Shown: one piece after another, positions 56,829 to 64,000 of the stretch
How positions within the stretch are numbered: position 1 is the stretch's first letter
How the letters are laid out: each line of letters starts with the position of its first letter
DNA from: DATASD01 sp035276765
GTDB lineage: Bacteria; Patescibacteriota; Saccharimonadia; Saccharimonadales; UBA4665
DNA: 64,000 nucleotides
NCBI GenBank assembly: GCA_035276765.1
Contig: DATELH010000002.1
Location: 310,001 to 374,000 of the forward strand
Direction: 5' to 3'
The notes under the pieces: generated by a model
The model's database searches: none
What the model was told of the DNA's origin: nothing
Seen by the model: the letters and a program-made list of their open reading frames with translations, nothing else
Translations under genes and position numbers: made by a program

Positions 56829-57050
56829 ATGGCAGAAATTGCAAGAATTATGACAACCAAAGTAGCCACACTGGCTGGGTTAACGCTGGGCGTATCAGTG
56901 GTGTTGGCGCTGGTGGCGAGTTTCGCACTTGGCGCGTGGGCTGAGGCTTCAGCCTTTGGGCATGGATTGCAACATGTGCTGCTTGTGGTTGCCGGTGCGG
57001 GCTTCGGGAGTTCGCTCGTCACTATTATTAAGCGGAAGCGTCAGGGGTAA
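56829..57050 (+). CDS. Tiny two-helix membrane protein upstream of sodC
   Basis: 73-aa protein with two hydrophobic segments (residues 12-37, ATLAGLTLGVSVVLALVASF, and 46-65) and a basic C-terminal tail KRKRQG. Shine-Dalgarno AGGGG lies 9 nt before ATG; TATAAT around 56800 gives a short leader. It ends 2 nt before sodC, so they form an operon. No family recognised. The preceding ~180 nt (56640-56800) is AT-rich and shows no gene or clear structure. Confidence 0.5.
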   Translation: MAEIARIMTTKVATLAGLTLGVSVVLALVASFALGAWAEASAFGHGLQHVLLVVAGAGFGSSLVTIIKRKRQG

Positions 57051-57052
57051 AT

Positions 57053-57574
57053 ATGCACGTAACACTCGAAGCCGACCAAAAAACACAAACCATGACAGCC
57101 ACCGCCAAAATGGGCGGCCCCGGTGTGAGCGGTACTGCAAAATTCACCGAATACGATGTTGACGGTTGGAAATACGTGCACCTACATCTCTCACTCAAGG
57201 GCGACCCCGAAATTTTACAGCCAGGCAAGCACGCCGTGCATATACACGAAAAAGCCGCCTGCGACTGCGAAGGGTTCAAGTGTGCCGGCGGCCACTTCGA
57301 CCCAGGTCCCAGCGGTAACACCGACGCCGACGCCAACCACGGCTTCCACGCCGGCGATCTGCCCATGATTACCATCAACGAATCTGGCGAGGGCGAGCTC
57401 GAAGCCATCACCACACGCGTAACGTTATCGAGCGGACCCGTTTCGATCATCGACCAGCCGGAAGGCACTTCGCTGATGGTTCACGGGCACCTCGACCCGT
57501 ACACCCCCGGTGAATCAGGCTCTGGCCACAGTGGCGGTCCGCGCCTTGCTTGCGGCACGATCGAGCGGGACTAA
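57053..57574 (+). CDS. sodC: Copper/zinc superoxide dismutase, no signal peptide
   Basis: 173-aa Cu/Zn SOD. Metal ligands are visible: KHAVHIHEKAACDC (two Cu His and the disulfide Cys), CAGGHFDPGP (bridging/Zn His), NHGFHAGDLP (Zn His and Asp), MVHGHLDPY (Cu His) and SGGPRLACGTIE with the partner Cys. It converts superoxide to O2 and peroxide. No signal peptide or lipobox, unlike most bacterial SodC, so it should be cytoplasmic unless handled by another route. It sits 2 nt after a tiny membrane protein gene. Confidence 0.93.
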   Translation: MHVTLEADQKTQTMTATAKMGGPGVSGTAKFTEYDVDGWKYVHLHLSLKGDPEILQPGKHAVHIHEKAACDCEGFKCAGGHFDPGPSGNTDADANHGFHAGDLPMITINESGEGELEAITTRVTLSSGPVSIIDQPEGTSLMVHGHLDPYTPGESGSGHSGGPRLACGTIERD

Positions 57575-57596
57575 CAGCGGCATAGGCAAGTGCCCG

Positions 57597-59081
57597 CTAT
57601 TCTTGCCACGCAACCATTTGCTCAACGGGAGCGAAATCGTCACGCAGCACGCGGCCGCCGTTGCTTACGGAAAGTTCGTTGTGTGTTGCGGCCGCAAGCA
57701 CTGAATTTTGTGAGGCGGCAGCAATTTTAGGTGCAAGCGATTCTTGGCTTGCGAGCAGCAAAACATTTTGCAATTCTGCTGCTGGCGCGTCGGTTATGCG
57801 AAACAGGCGCACGTCGATAAAGGCATGCTGGTACGTTTGCGCCACCGACGAGACAAAAACCGCTCCGGTGCCCGCTGTTTTCGACACAATATTAACCGCC
57901 ACAACACCGCCCGGCGCAAGCGATGCGCGCAAGCGTTCGTTTGTCTCTTGGGTGAGCAACTGGAAAGGCGGCGTCGAGTTCGAAAACGCATCCATGTAAA
58001 TCACATCGTATTTTTTGTGGTTATTATTGAGGTACTGGCGGCCGTCTTGGGTAAAGACATGGATATTTAGCGAGGGCTTAAACCGAAAATACTGCTCGCT
58101 GATGGATTGCAGCGCTTTGTCGATCTCCACGACATCTACTGTGGCCTGCGGTTGGCTTTGCGCTAAAAGCGTGGGCAGCGTGAACGCGCCGCCGCCGATC
58201 ACCAAATAATTCCGGGGTCGTTCGGGTAGGGCAGCAGCAGCCACGAATGTCTTGATATATGGAAAGAGCGGCCCCTTGCGCTCGTCCTTATATATGCCCG
58301 ACTCCCAGGCCGACTTGTCGCCCTGCAACACTCGAATCTCCGGTGTTTCGCGAATAATATAGCGATTGTATGCGGTGTCAAAATCTTTGCGCACGCCATT
58401 TAGGTGAAGTTTGGAAGGCACGAACAATACCAACAGCGCAAGCCCCACCAGCAGCCAACGCATTTTGTTTTGCTTGGGCAGCGCCAACCCAAAACTCATG
58501 AGCACGAGCGTAAACCCCAACAAAGCCAAAATATTGCGCGTCCCTACCAGCGTGAACAGAAAAAATCCGGTAAAAAAAGTGCCGAACAGCGCGCCAAAAG
58601 TGCCCGCAGCATTGATGCGCGAAACATGCGTACCGCTAGTGGCGACATCAATTACGCTAAGCCGCGCCAAGTACGGCGTGACCGCGCCGAGTACAATAGT
58701 CGGCGCAGCAAACAGCACGCAGCTCGCAAGCAGCGCCTGCAGCTGCGATGGCAGAAAACTCCAACCACTCAGGCTCGTGAGCAACGGGTCTTTCACAGCA
58801 TTCATAAATCCGATAAGTACGGCTGCGCCGAGCAGCAAAAACACGACATCGAGCGGGTCTTTGCGTTTGTCGGCCAGTCGTCCGCCCAACAAATAACCCA
58901 GGGCGAGCGCCGCCAAAATGACACCAATAACACTTGTCCAGACATAAATCGTCAAGCCAATATACGGCGCGGCAACGCGCGAAGCAGTCAGCTCTAATGT
59001 AAGTTCAACGGCGCCCACCACAAAACTAATAATTTCAAAACGGTACCGACGATAAAAAGTTCGGGTGCGGCTCGTTGACAT
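57597..59081 (-). CDS. Membrane-anchored spermidine-synthase-like methyltransferase-fold fusion
   Basis: 494-aa protein. Residues 15-215 have seven or eight membrane helices; residues 230-494 form a spermidine-synthase-like Rossmann domain: YLVIGGGAFTLPTLL, VDVVEIDKALQSI and YDVIYMDAFSNSTPP. Such fusions are common and usually annotated as fused MFS/spermidine synthase; substrate is uncertain. Catalytic Asp may be in MDAFS. A TAGGAGTG ribosome site lies 5 nt before ATG 59081. Convergent with sodC. Confidence 0.82.
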   Translation of the reverse strand: MSTSRTRTFYRRYRFEIISFVVGAVELTLELTASRVAAPYIGLTIYVWTSVIGVILAALALGYLLGGRLADKRKDPLDVVFLLLGAAVLIGFMNAVKDPLLTSLSGWSFLPSQLQALLASCVLFAAPTIVLGAVTPYLARLSVIDVATSGTHVSRINAAGTFGALFGTFFTGFFLFTLVGTRNILALLGFTLVLMSFGLALPKQNKMRWLLVGLALLVLFVPSKLHLNGVRKDFDTAYNRYIIRETPEIRVLQGDKSAWESGIYKDERKGPLFPYIKTFVAAAALPERPRNYLVIGGGAFTLPTLLAQSQPQATVDVVEIDKALQSISEQYFRFKPSLNIHVFTQDGRQYLNNNHKKYDVIYMDAFSNSTPPFQLLTQETNERLRASLAPGGVVAVNIVSKTAGTGAVFVSSVAQTYQHAFIDVRLFRITDAPAAELQNVLLLASQESLAPKIAAASQNSVLAAATHNELSVSNGGRVLRDDFAPVEQMVAWQE

Positions 59082-59148
59082 GTCACTCCTAGCTTACCAG
59101 AAGCTGCCAAAAAACGTAATGCGCCCTTGGCTTGAACGTGCTTAGCCG

Positions 59149-59562
59149 TTAAAGCCCGCGCTCAGCGAACACTTCTTTGGCGACGGACGTAGCATTCAGA
59201 GCGCGCGGAAAACCGCAGTAAACTGCGCTGTGCAAAAACGTCTCGACGATTTCTTCTTTGCTCAGCCCAACATTGAGTGCCGCGTTGATGTGCACTTTTA
59301 ATTGGGGCTCGCAGCCTCCTAGTGCAGTGAGCATGCCCAGCGTAACGAGCTGGCGGTCTCGGGGTTTGAGCCCTGGCCGGGCATAAATGTCACCAAACCC
59401 CCACGCTACTACATGGTGCGCGAGGTCGGGACTGACCTCGGCCAAACCCGCCACAACCTGACGGCCAGCCTCGCCGTCTATAGCGCTCAGCACCTCGTAA
59501 CCATGCTTAAAGCGCGCTTGTTCTGATGGCTCACTGGTCTTTTTTGCTGGTGGAATGTGCAT
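59149..59562 (-). CDS. Carboxymuconolactone decarboxylase family protein
   Basis: 137-aa helical CMD-fold protein. It has the core GLKPRDRQLVTLGMLTALGG, CEPQLKVHINAALNVGLSKE and EIVETFLHSAVYCGFPRAL. There is one Cys where AhpD-type members have CxxC, so peroxidase activity of AhpD type is unlikely; it is closer to true decarboxylases or uncharacterised CMD proteins. GGAGGG lies about 15 nt before ATG 59562, with TATAAT further upstream. Function unknown. Confidence 0.82.
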   Translation of the reverse strand: MHIPPAKKTSEPSEQARFKHGYEVLSAIDGEAGRQVVAGLAEVSPDLAHHVVAWGFGDIYARPGLKPRDRQLVTLGMLTALGGCEPQLKVHINAALNVGLSKEEIVETFLHSAVYCGFPRALNATSVAKEVFAERGL

Positions 59563-59657
59563 AAATAATAACCCTCCTTCCTCTTATCTATTATACGCTT
59601 GGCGCCAAACATCTCTTGCAAAGCCAAAGGTATAATTGCCGTTATAATAAGAACGCG

Positions 59658-60479
59658 ATGCAAAACACACCAATTTATGTTTTCGATTTAGACGGCGTTA
59701 TAACCAATCCGGCCGACAGCCTTGTAGAAAAAGCCGTCGTAGAACATGTGTATCACCTTTTGGAGAAAGGTATTTTTGTGGCAGTCAACACCGGCCGGTC
59801 ATATCAGTGGGTCCACACGAACCTTTTACAGGCGCTCGAACATATGGGCACCACCGAAGTCTTCAAACGTGTGTTTATTGTGTGCGAAAAGGGCGGCGAA
59901 AGCGCCATCTGGCACGGCAGTGGTTTTATCCCTCAACCGAGTCGCTTTGCATTATCCGCTGAAGCCCGCGAGTTGGGCCGCCGCATTTTCGAAACCAATA
60001 AAGCACTCTTTTCCACCATGTTTTGGGACGCAACAAAGCAAACTATGGCCACGCTCGAAAAGCGGCCAAGTGCCGACCTTGCGTCGTTCAAGGCCGAACA
60101 ACTGATACTTGTCTCAAAGCTCGAGCAGGCGTTTGCTGGCTGGAGCGTAAAAATAGACGCCACCACAATCGCCACCGATATTGAACGCCGCGAGGCCGGT
60201 AAACACGCTGGAGCAGCACTTATCTACGAGTGGGTCCGGCAGCACACCTCCAATGGGCGTGCAGGTTTCGTAAGTTTTGGCGACAGTCTGAGTGACTACG
60301 AAATGGCCCGTTACTTTGCCCAAAAAGGTTCGCCTTCAACTTTTGTATTTGTCGGCGTCGAAAAAGTATCGTTTGCAAAAGAGCCCAACGTCACGGTTAT
60401 CCGGACAAAAGCCCATTACGCCGCCGGAGCACGGGAATATCTGGCGAAAGGAACGAGACAACCTAAGCCCAGTTCATAA
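59658..60479 (+). CDS. HAD superfamily hydrolase (Cof-like)
   Basis: 273-aa HAD phosphatase. Motif I VFDLDGVIT (with nucleophile Asp), motif II VNTGRS, Lys in the later AGKHAGAAL block, and motif IV FGDSLSDYEMAR. The long insert between motifs II and III is a C2-type cap, as in Cof-like sugar phosphatases. Substrate unknown. TATAAT lies 9 nt before ATG 59658, so the leader is about 3 nt; the in-frame extension to 59616 would include the promoter. Overlaps the convergent gene by 17 bp. Confidence 0.85.
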   Translation: MQNTPIYVFDLDGVITNPADSLVEKAVVEHVYHLLEKGIFVAVNTGRSYQWVHTNLLQALEHMGTTEVFKRVFIVCEKGGESAIWHGSGFIPQPSRFALSAEARELGRRIFETNKALFSTMFWDATKQTMATLEKRPSADLASFKAEQLILVSKLEQAFAGWSVKIDATTIATDIERREAGKHAGAALIYEWVRQHTSNGRAGFVSFGDSLSDYEMARYFAQKGSPSTFVFVGVEKVSFAKEPNVTVIRTKAHYAAGAREYLAKGTRQPKPSS

Positions 60480-61494
60480 AATCTCGTGCAATGAGTAATG
60501 TTTTGCGGGCGCTAATACGGCCAGCGGCGAAGGCCGTGTTGAGATCGTCTAGCAGCCCGATGTTTTCTGGGCGGCCTGTAAAGAGCTGGTCAAGCTCGGG
60601 GTCGGCAGGGCGAAAATCTCTAAAAAGCCTGACTTGCCGCGCAAGCTGTTCTTTGTACTTGGCGCGCAATACTTCCACGTCCTCTATAAACTCCAAACAG
60701 TCCTCCACACCCGCACCAACCAGCGAAAAGCCGGCAACATCCGCTTCATTTGTAAGGATTTGACCTTGTAGTTTTTTGGTCATATCCTCGACAATGCAAC
60801 AAAGTGCTTGATACACGCCGCGCCGGTCAAATATTGGCAAAAAGTCGGCTACGGCGGAGGCAACCTGGTATTCAACACATGGCCGCGAAGGATCTACCGA
60901 TTGCCGCTCCCGCTTTTCGTCCCAAAGAGTAGCAAGCGTTCCTTCAAAGGTCGGCTCGTCTGGATTAAGTGAAAAACCAACGCGCATAACCATTTCGGAA
61001 CTCAACATGGCACTTTGGTGCTCGTCGTTACCGCGGCCATTGCCGATGATGAGATCGTGGTTGCCGCCAATAATCGGGAAACGGGTAAACGCGCCCTCGT
61101 CGTAAGTGCCCGGCCGGAGTTCATTCACCTTACTGGCATACAAAAAGCAATTTTCGATAAATTGCGATGAATGGCCGCCGTGATGAAAGGTCGCAAGCAC
61201 CCGCTTTTCGTAGCTACCACTGTAAAGTTTGGGATGGTGCTCATCGGCGCCGTAGCGCAGTATCACGTTGGTCAGCCCTGTGGCGCCCAAGAGCTGGCCT
61301 ATCAAGCGGCCTTGTTCGGAAACTTCGGGGGCATATTGCTGGTACAAGCCTTCAATAAACCTTCCAGTCTGCTCCCACGTCCCGCGCCATGCGCCCTCTG
61401 TCTGTAGTTGCAATTGGGTTTCAAGTCCGGCGATGGCCTCATCGACAACCCGGCGGTCTTCGAGGGCTTGCGCGCTGTTTTCGTAGTTCGTCAT
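60463..61494 (-). CDS. HD-like metal-dependent phosphohydrolase candidate
   Basis: 343-aa protein. An HD-type metal site is suggested by His residues in ATFHHGGHSSQFIENC (residues ~105-120), then the His-Asp pair in GGNHDLIIGNGRGNDEHQSA (~148), matching HD-domain proteins in which HHxxH... and HD...E align. The rest is helical, with a C-terminal part of unknown role. Phosphodiesterase or nucleotidase activity is plausible. ATG 61494 is preceded by AAGGCAAAG; the frame extends to 61581 but without a site. Confidence 0.5.
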   Translation of the reverse strand: MTNYENSAQALEDRRVVDEAIAGLETQLQLQTEGAWRGTWEQTGRFIEGLYQQYAPEVSEQGRLIGQLLGATGLTNVILRYGADEHHPKLYSGSYEKRVLATFHHGGHSSQFIENCFLYASKVNELRPGTYDEGAFTRFPIIGGNHDLIIGNGRGNDEHQSAMLSSEMVMRVGFSLNPDEPTFEGTLATLWDEKRERQSVDPSRPCVEYQVASAVADFLPIFDRRGVYQALCCIVEDMTKKLQGQILTNEADVAGFSLVGAGVEDCLEFIEDVEVLRAKYKEQLARQVRLFRDFRPADPELDQLFTGRPENIGLLDDLNTAFAAGRISARKTLLIARDFMNWA

Positions 61495-61599
61495 AACATT
61501 CTTTGCCTTGTACGGTTTTGCATACGTCGGAGTGTACAGATTGGAAATGATTTCAAATACCTGTTGCGCAAATCTGCACACCTGTTAGACAATAAGTCA

Positions 61600-62451
61600 A
61601 TGCCGAATGATATTACCCCTATGCATGAATATTTTGCCAAGCTCGGCCTCGAGCCCGAGATAGCAGAAGTCTATTTGGCGCTGCATGCTTACGGGCCGCA
61701 AAGCGTTTTGCAATTGGCGCGCAATGCCAAGGTTGAGCGAACCCGCCTATATCGCTTACTCGACACGTTGACCGAGCACAGCCTTATCGAAACAGAGACA
61801 CTCTACAAACGAAAACTGTACAAGGCCGCGCCCATCGGCAACCTGCAAATTCTGCTCACCAATCGCGAGCAAGAAATCCGCGATTTACAAAAGGAGCTGA
61901 CCAAATTGCAGGAACGGTACCAAACGTCTTCGGCGCATTCGCCTTTGACGCACGTGCAATTTTACCGAGGCGAGGAAGGTGTAAAGCAAATGTTTTGGAA
62001 CCAAACAAAGTCCCGCAGTGAAAATCTCTCCATCCTGTTCGAAAATATGCAGATGCTCTCCAACTTAACCTTTTTTGAACGCTGGGTCGAACGCTGCAAC
62101 GCGCGTGATATCCGGTTTAGAAGCATTATTGGCGACCATTTTTTGGCAGCACAGCGCACATGGTACAGCAAGCACAATAACGAAAAGCTCAAATACTGGC
62201 AGGGCTGCTATCTGCCAAACAAAATTTTCCCGATCACGCACTCCATGGTCACTTACGATGACGTCGTCGCTTATTACAACTGGAAAGATGGCGAAGTCTT
62301 TGGGCTCGAAGTATACAACAACGAAATCGCGGAAGCCCAACGCCACTTGTTCGAAATGCTTTGGAAACAAGGCCAGCCAATTACCGGACATGGCGAAGCC
62401 GAAACGCCCGGGCGCTCAGCCAATCCGAAACCTCAGCGCAGGGAAGACTAG
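61600..62451 (+). CDS. TrmB-family-like transcriptional regulator
   Basis: 283-aa regulator. Residues 5-75 form a winged helix like TrmB: FAKLGLEPEIAEVYLALHAY, LQLARNAKVERTRLYRLLDT, LTEHSLIET and a wing (YKRKLYKAAP). A coiled segment (NREQEIRDLQKELTKLQERY) precedes a C-terminal effector domain of unknown ligand. GACAAT (61588-61593) ends 6 nt before ATG 61600, another leaderless spacing. The MFS exporter gene follows 80 nt downstream and may be its target. Confidence 0.75.
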   Translation: MPNDITPMHEYFAKLGLEPEIAEVYLALHAYGPQSVLQLARNAKVERTRLYRLLDTLTEHSLIETETLYKRKLYKAAPIGNLQILLTNREQEIRDLQKELTKLQERYQTSSAHSPLTHVQFYRGEEGVKQMFWNQTKSRSENLSILFENMQMLSNLTFFERWVERCNARDIRFRSIIGDHFLAAQRTWYSKHNNEKLKYWQGCYLPNKIFPITHSMVTYDDVVAYYNWKDGEVFGLEVYNNEIAEAQRHLFEMLWKQGQPITGHGEAETPGRSANPKPQRRED

Positions 62452-62531
62452 AACCGAAGCGTATAATAGAAGTAAGTACAGGGTTTGCTCGTTAACCGTC
62501 CGCCAGGCAATACATTTGGAAGGAGGGAGTA

Positions 62532-63881
62532 ATGAAAGCAAAAACACTTTTATTAGTTGGGTTGACGTTGGGCAGCTTCTTGGTTGTGCTCGACATCAAC
62601 ATTGTTAACGTGGCGCTGGCCGTGCTTCATCAGCAGTTGGGTGGCGACATACGAACTTTGCAATGGGCAATAGACGCCTACACTATTGGCTCGGCCGGCT
62701 TTATATTAGGCATGGGTGCTGTGGCGGATAAGTTTGGCGCAAAGCGTGTGTATTTGGCAGGGCTGGCGGCATTCGGCATCACGTCGTTGCTATGTGGACT
62801 AGCATGGTCGGCAAATACCCTCATCATCTTTCGGTTATTGATGGGAATTGCCGGATCACTGCTACTCCCGGCAAGTCTAGCGCTTATTAACCACGAGTAT
62901 ACTGTGGGCCCAGCCAGGGCAAAAGCACTCGGCGTATGGGCGTCACTGGCGGGGTTGGCAGTAGCAGCCGGACCGTTGGCAGGTGGGGTTCTGACACACC
63001 TATTTGGTTGGCGGATTATTTTTCTCATCAATATTCCACTTTGTATTTTGGGCATATTGCTTGTGGGGCTTTACGCCAGAGAAACAAGCACACACGACCG
63101 GCCGCTCCAACTTGGCAGACAAACACTCTTGATGCTTTTTCTTGTGGGCGTCACCTTTCTCATTATTGAAAGCCGCAACGGGTTGTTGAACACTGCCGGA
63201 CTTGTGGGAGCCCTCGGGACCGTTATAGCGGGCCTCTTGTTTTTGCATGGCGAACGTAGCAGCGAGGAGCACGTGCTTGTGCCCGAAGTGTTTAAGCACC
63301 CCCGCGTTTTGGCGGCTTCCGCGTGTGGCGCGGTGTTCAACTTTGGCATGTTTGGGTTATATTTTTTCTTGTCGCTTTATTTGCAGGCAGTGTTACATTA
63401 CAGCGTATTACATACCGGATTAGCTTTTTTGGCGATTGCGATTCCAACAACCTTCAACCCGCCGCTGGCCGTGCGGTTTGCGCAGTCGTTTGGGGCAATT
63501 CGGGCAATCATGTTTGGCTTTTCTTGTCAGATGTTGGCAGCTGTGTTGCAGCTCGTCCCCAAAGTACGCACCTACTACCCGCTCGATGCGATCAGTTTCT
63601 TTTTACTAGGTTATGGCGCGACTTTTGTGCTGGCGCCGCTTACAACACTCGTGATGGCATTGGCGCCCTCGCACCGCGAGGGAATTACCTCTGGTTTTCT
63701 CAACTTTAGCCGCCAAATTGGTACCGTGCTGGGTATTGCGGCTGTTGGCGTAGCGATGGGTTCGCTTGGCGCCGATATGAATATTGGTTTGCCGGTGGGG
63801 TTGTGCTTGGGTGCGCTTGCCTTGGGGCTCATTACCGCTTGGCAAGGACTGCCCGCCAAAAACCACACCGAAGAATCTTAA
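62532..63881 (+). CDS. MFS multidrug exporter (EmrB/QacA, DHA2-like)
   Basis: 449-aa transporter with about 14 membrane segments expected. Signatures: VVLDINIVNVALAVL at TM1 (motif D1), WAIDAYTIGSAGFIL, GAVADKFGAKRVYLAG (motif A) and GPLAGGVLTHLFGWRIIFLI (motif C, antiporter). It likely exports toxic compounds by proton antiport. A strong GGAAGGAGGG ribosome site precedes the ATG. It follows the TrmB-type gene in the same direction and overlaps the convergent edge gene by four bases. Confidence 0.9.
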   Translation: MKAKTLLLVGLTLGSFLVVLDINIVNVALAVLHQQLGGDIRTLQWAIDAYTIGSAGFILGMGAVADKFGAKRVYLAGLAAFGITSLLCGLAWSANTLIIFRLLMGIAGSLLLPASLALINHEYTVGPARAKALGVWASLAGLAVAAGPLAGGVLTHLFGWRIIFLINIPLCILGILLVGLYARETSTHDRPLQLGRQTLLMLFLVGVTFLIIESRNGLLNTAGLVGALGTVIAGLLFLHGERSSEEHVLVPEVFKHPRVLAASACGAVFNFGMFGLYFFLSLYLQAVLHYSVLHTGLAFLAIAIPTTFNPPLAVRFAQSFGAIRAIMFGFSCQMLAAVLQLVPKVRTYYPLDAISFFLLGYGATFVLAPLTTLVMALAPSHREGITSGFLNFSRQIGTVLGIAAVGVAMGSLGADMNIGLPVGLCLGALALGLITAWQGLPAKNHTEES

Positions 63882-64000
63882 ACAATTCTGTCATGCAGAT
63901 CGTGGGTGCGCAGTATGAGCGTCGGCGGCAAGCTACCCTCTCGCGTGACAAACTCGCGGTCCATAGTTTGGTTCGCTGAACCATGGACAAAGTCGCTTAG
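63878..64000 (-). CDS. C-terminal end of an unidentified gene (runs off right edge)
   Basis: The minus strand is open from the right edge to a TAA at 63880-63878, giving 40 residues ending THDLHDRIV, preceded by DREFVTREGSLPP. Its codons look coding, and a tail-to-tail overlap with the MFS gene is like other convergent pairs here. No family can be named from so short a part. Confidence 0.4.
   Translation of the reverse strand, partial: LSDFVHGSANQTMDREFVTREGSLPPTLILRTHDLHDRIV

Noticed and set aside
1..64000. CRISPR arrays, rRNA operons, insertion sequences, replication origin
   Set aside because: No regularly spaced repeats, rRNA-like segments, transposase motifs or DnaA-box clusters were noticed on reading; only one inverted repeat element is reported.

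Overview
The window looks like chromosomal DNA of a Candidatus Saccharibacteria (TM7/Patescibacteria, CPR) bacterium, probably a free-living or environmental lineage. The evidence is a dense gene layout of roughly 50% GC or slightly above, TGA used as a normal stop, a DnaX and a RecR that both lack the usual four-cysteine zinc module, ribosomal protein genes L11, L1, L10 and L7/L12 with an L10 leader RNA, and a cytochrome bo3 (cyo) operon of the kind known from soil and sludge Saccharibacteria. Species cannot be named from the sequence alone.

Layout. 1-7.2 kb: accessory region with a truncated NB-ARC ATPase, a TetR/Lnt-like pair, a kinase-like protein, a HEPN-like protein and two orphan proteins. 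7.2-17.6 kb: single genes (peptidase E, a lipoprotein, hydrolases, Nudix, a CdiA-CT-type toxin-like nuclease, tRNA-Trp, orphan histidine kinase, membrane glycosyltransferase). 17.7-21.3 kb: secE-nusG-(2 unknown)-rplK-(1 unknown)-rplA. 21.3-27.5 kb: MprF-like protein, then an HD protein-dcd-tmk/thyX dTMP cassette. 27.5-31 kb: possible leader-peptide attenuator, M20 peptidase, a 30-bp perfect inverted repeat, L10 leader, rplJ-rplL, archaemetzincin. 31-40.8 kb: dnaX, dnaB with a rod-like leader, ybaB-recR-nudix, DHH phosphoesterase-cysS. 40.8-45.2 kb: envelope glycosyltransferases and AI-2E-family protein. 45.2-51.3 kb: cyoABCDE plus a small membrane protein, divergent from a polyprenyl synthase. 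51.3-64 kb: membrane protein, a two-gene caspase-like operon, fused OtsA-OtsB, tiny membrane protein plus SodC, membrane-spermidine-synthase-like fusion, CMD protein, HAD, HD-like protein, TrmB-like regulator with an MFS exporter, and the end of an edge gene.

How genes fit together. Cyo, CyoE, polyprenyl synthase and SodC point to oxygen respiration or oxygen removal and oxidative defence. Dcd, ThyX and Tmk give a compact folate/flavin route to dTDP. Two GT4 enzymes, a GT-C-like protein, a membrane GT2 and the MprF-like protein build or modify the envelope.

The most general regulatory signal is that many first genes of transcription units have a -10-like hexamer ending 5-7 nt before the start codon, so the messages are predicted to be leaderless. 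Genes that do have long leaders (rplJ, dnaB, rplK, rplA, and the unit at 27762) carry RNA structure there. All functional names are by eye from motifs; no searches were run.
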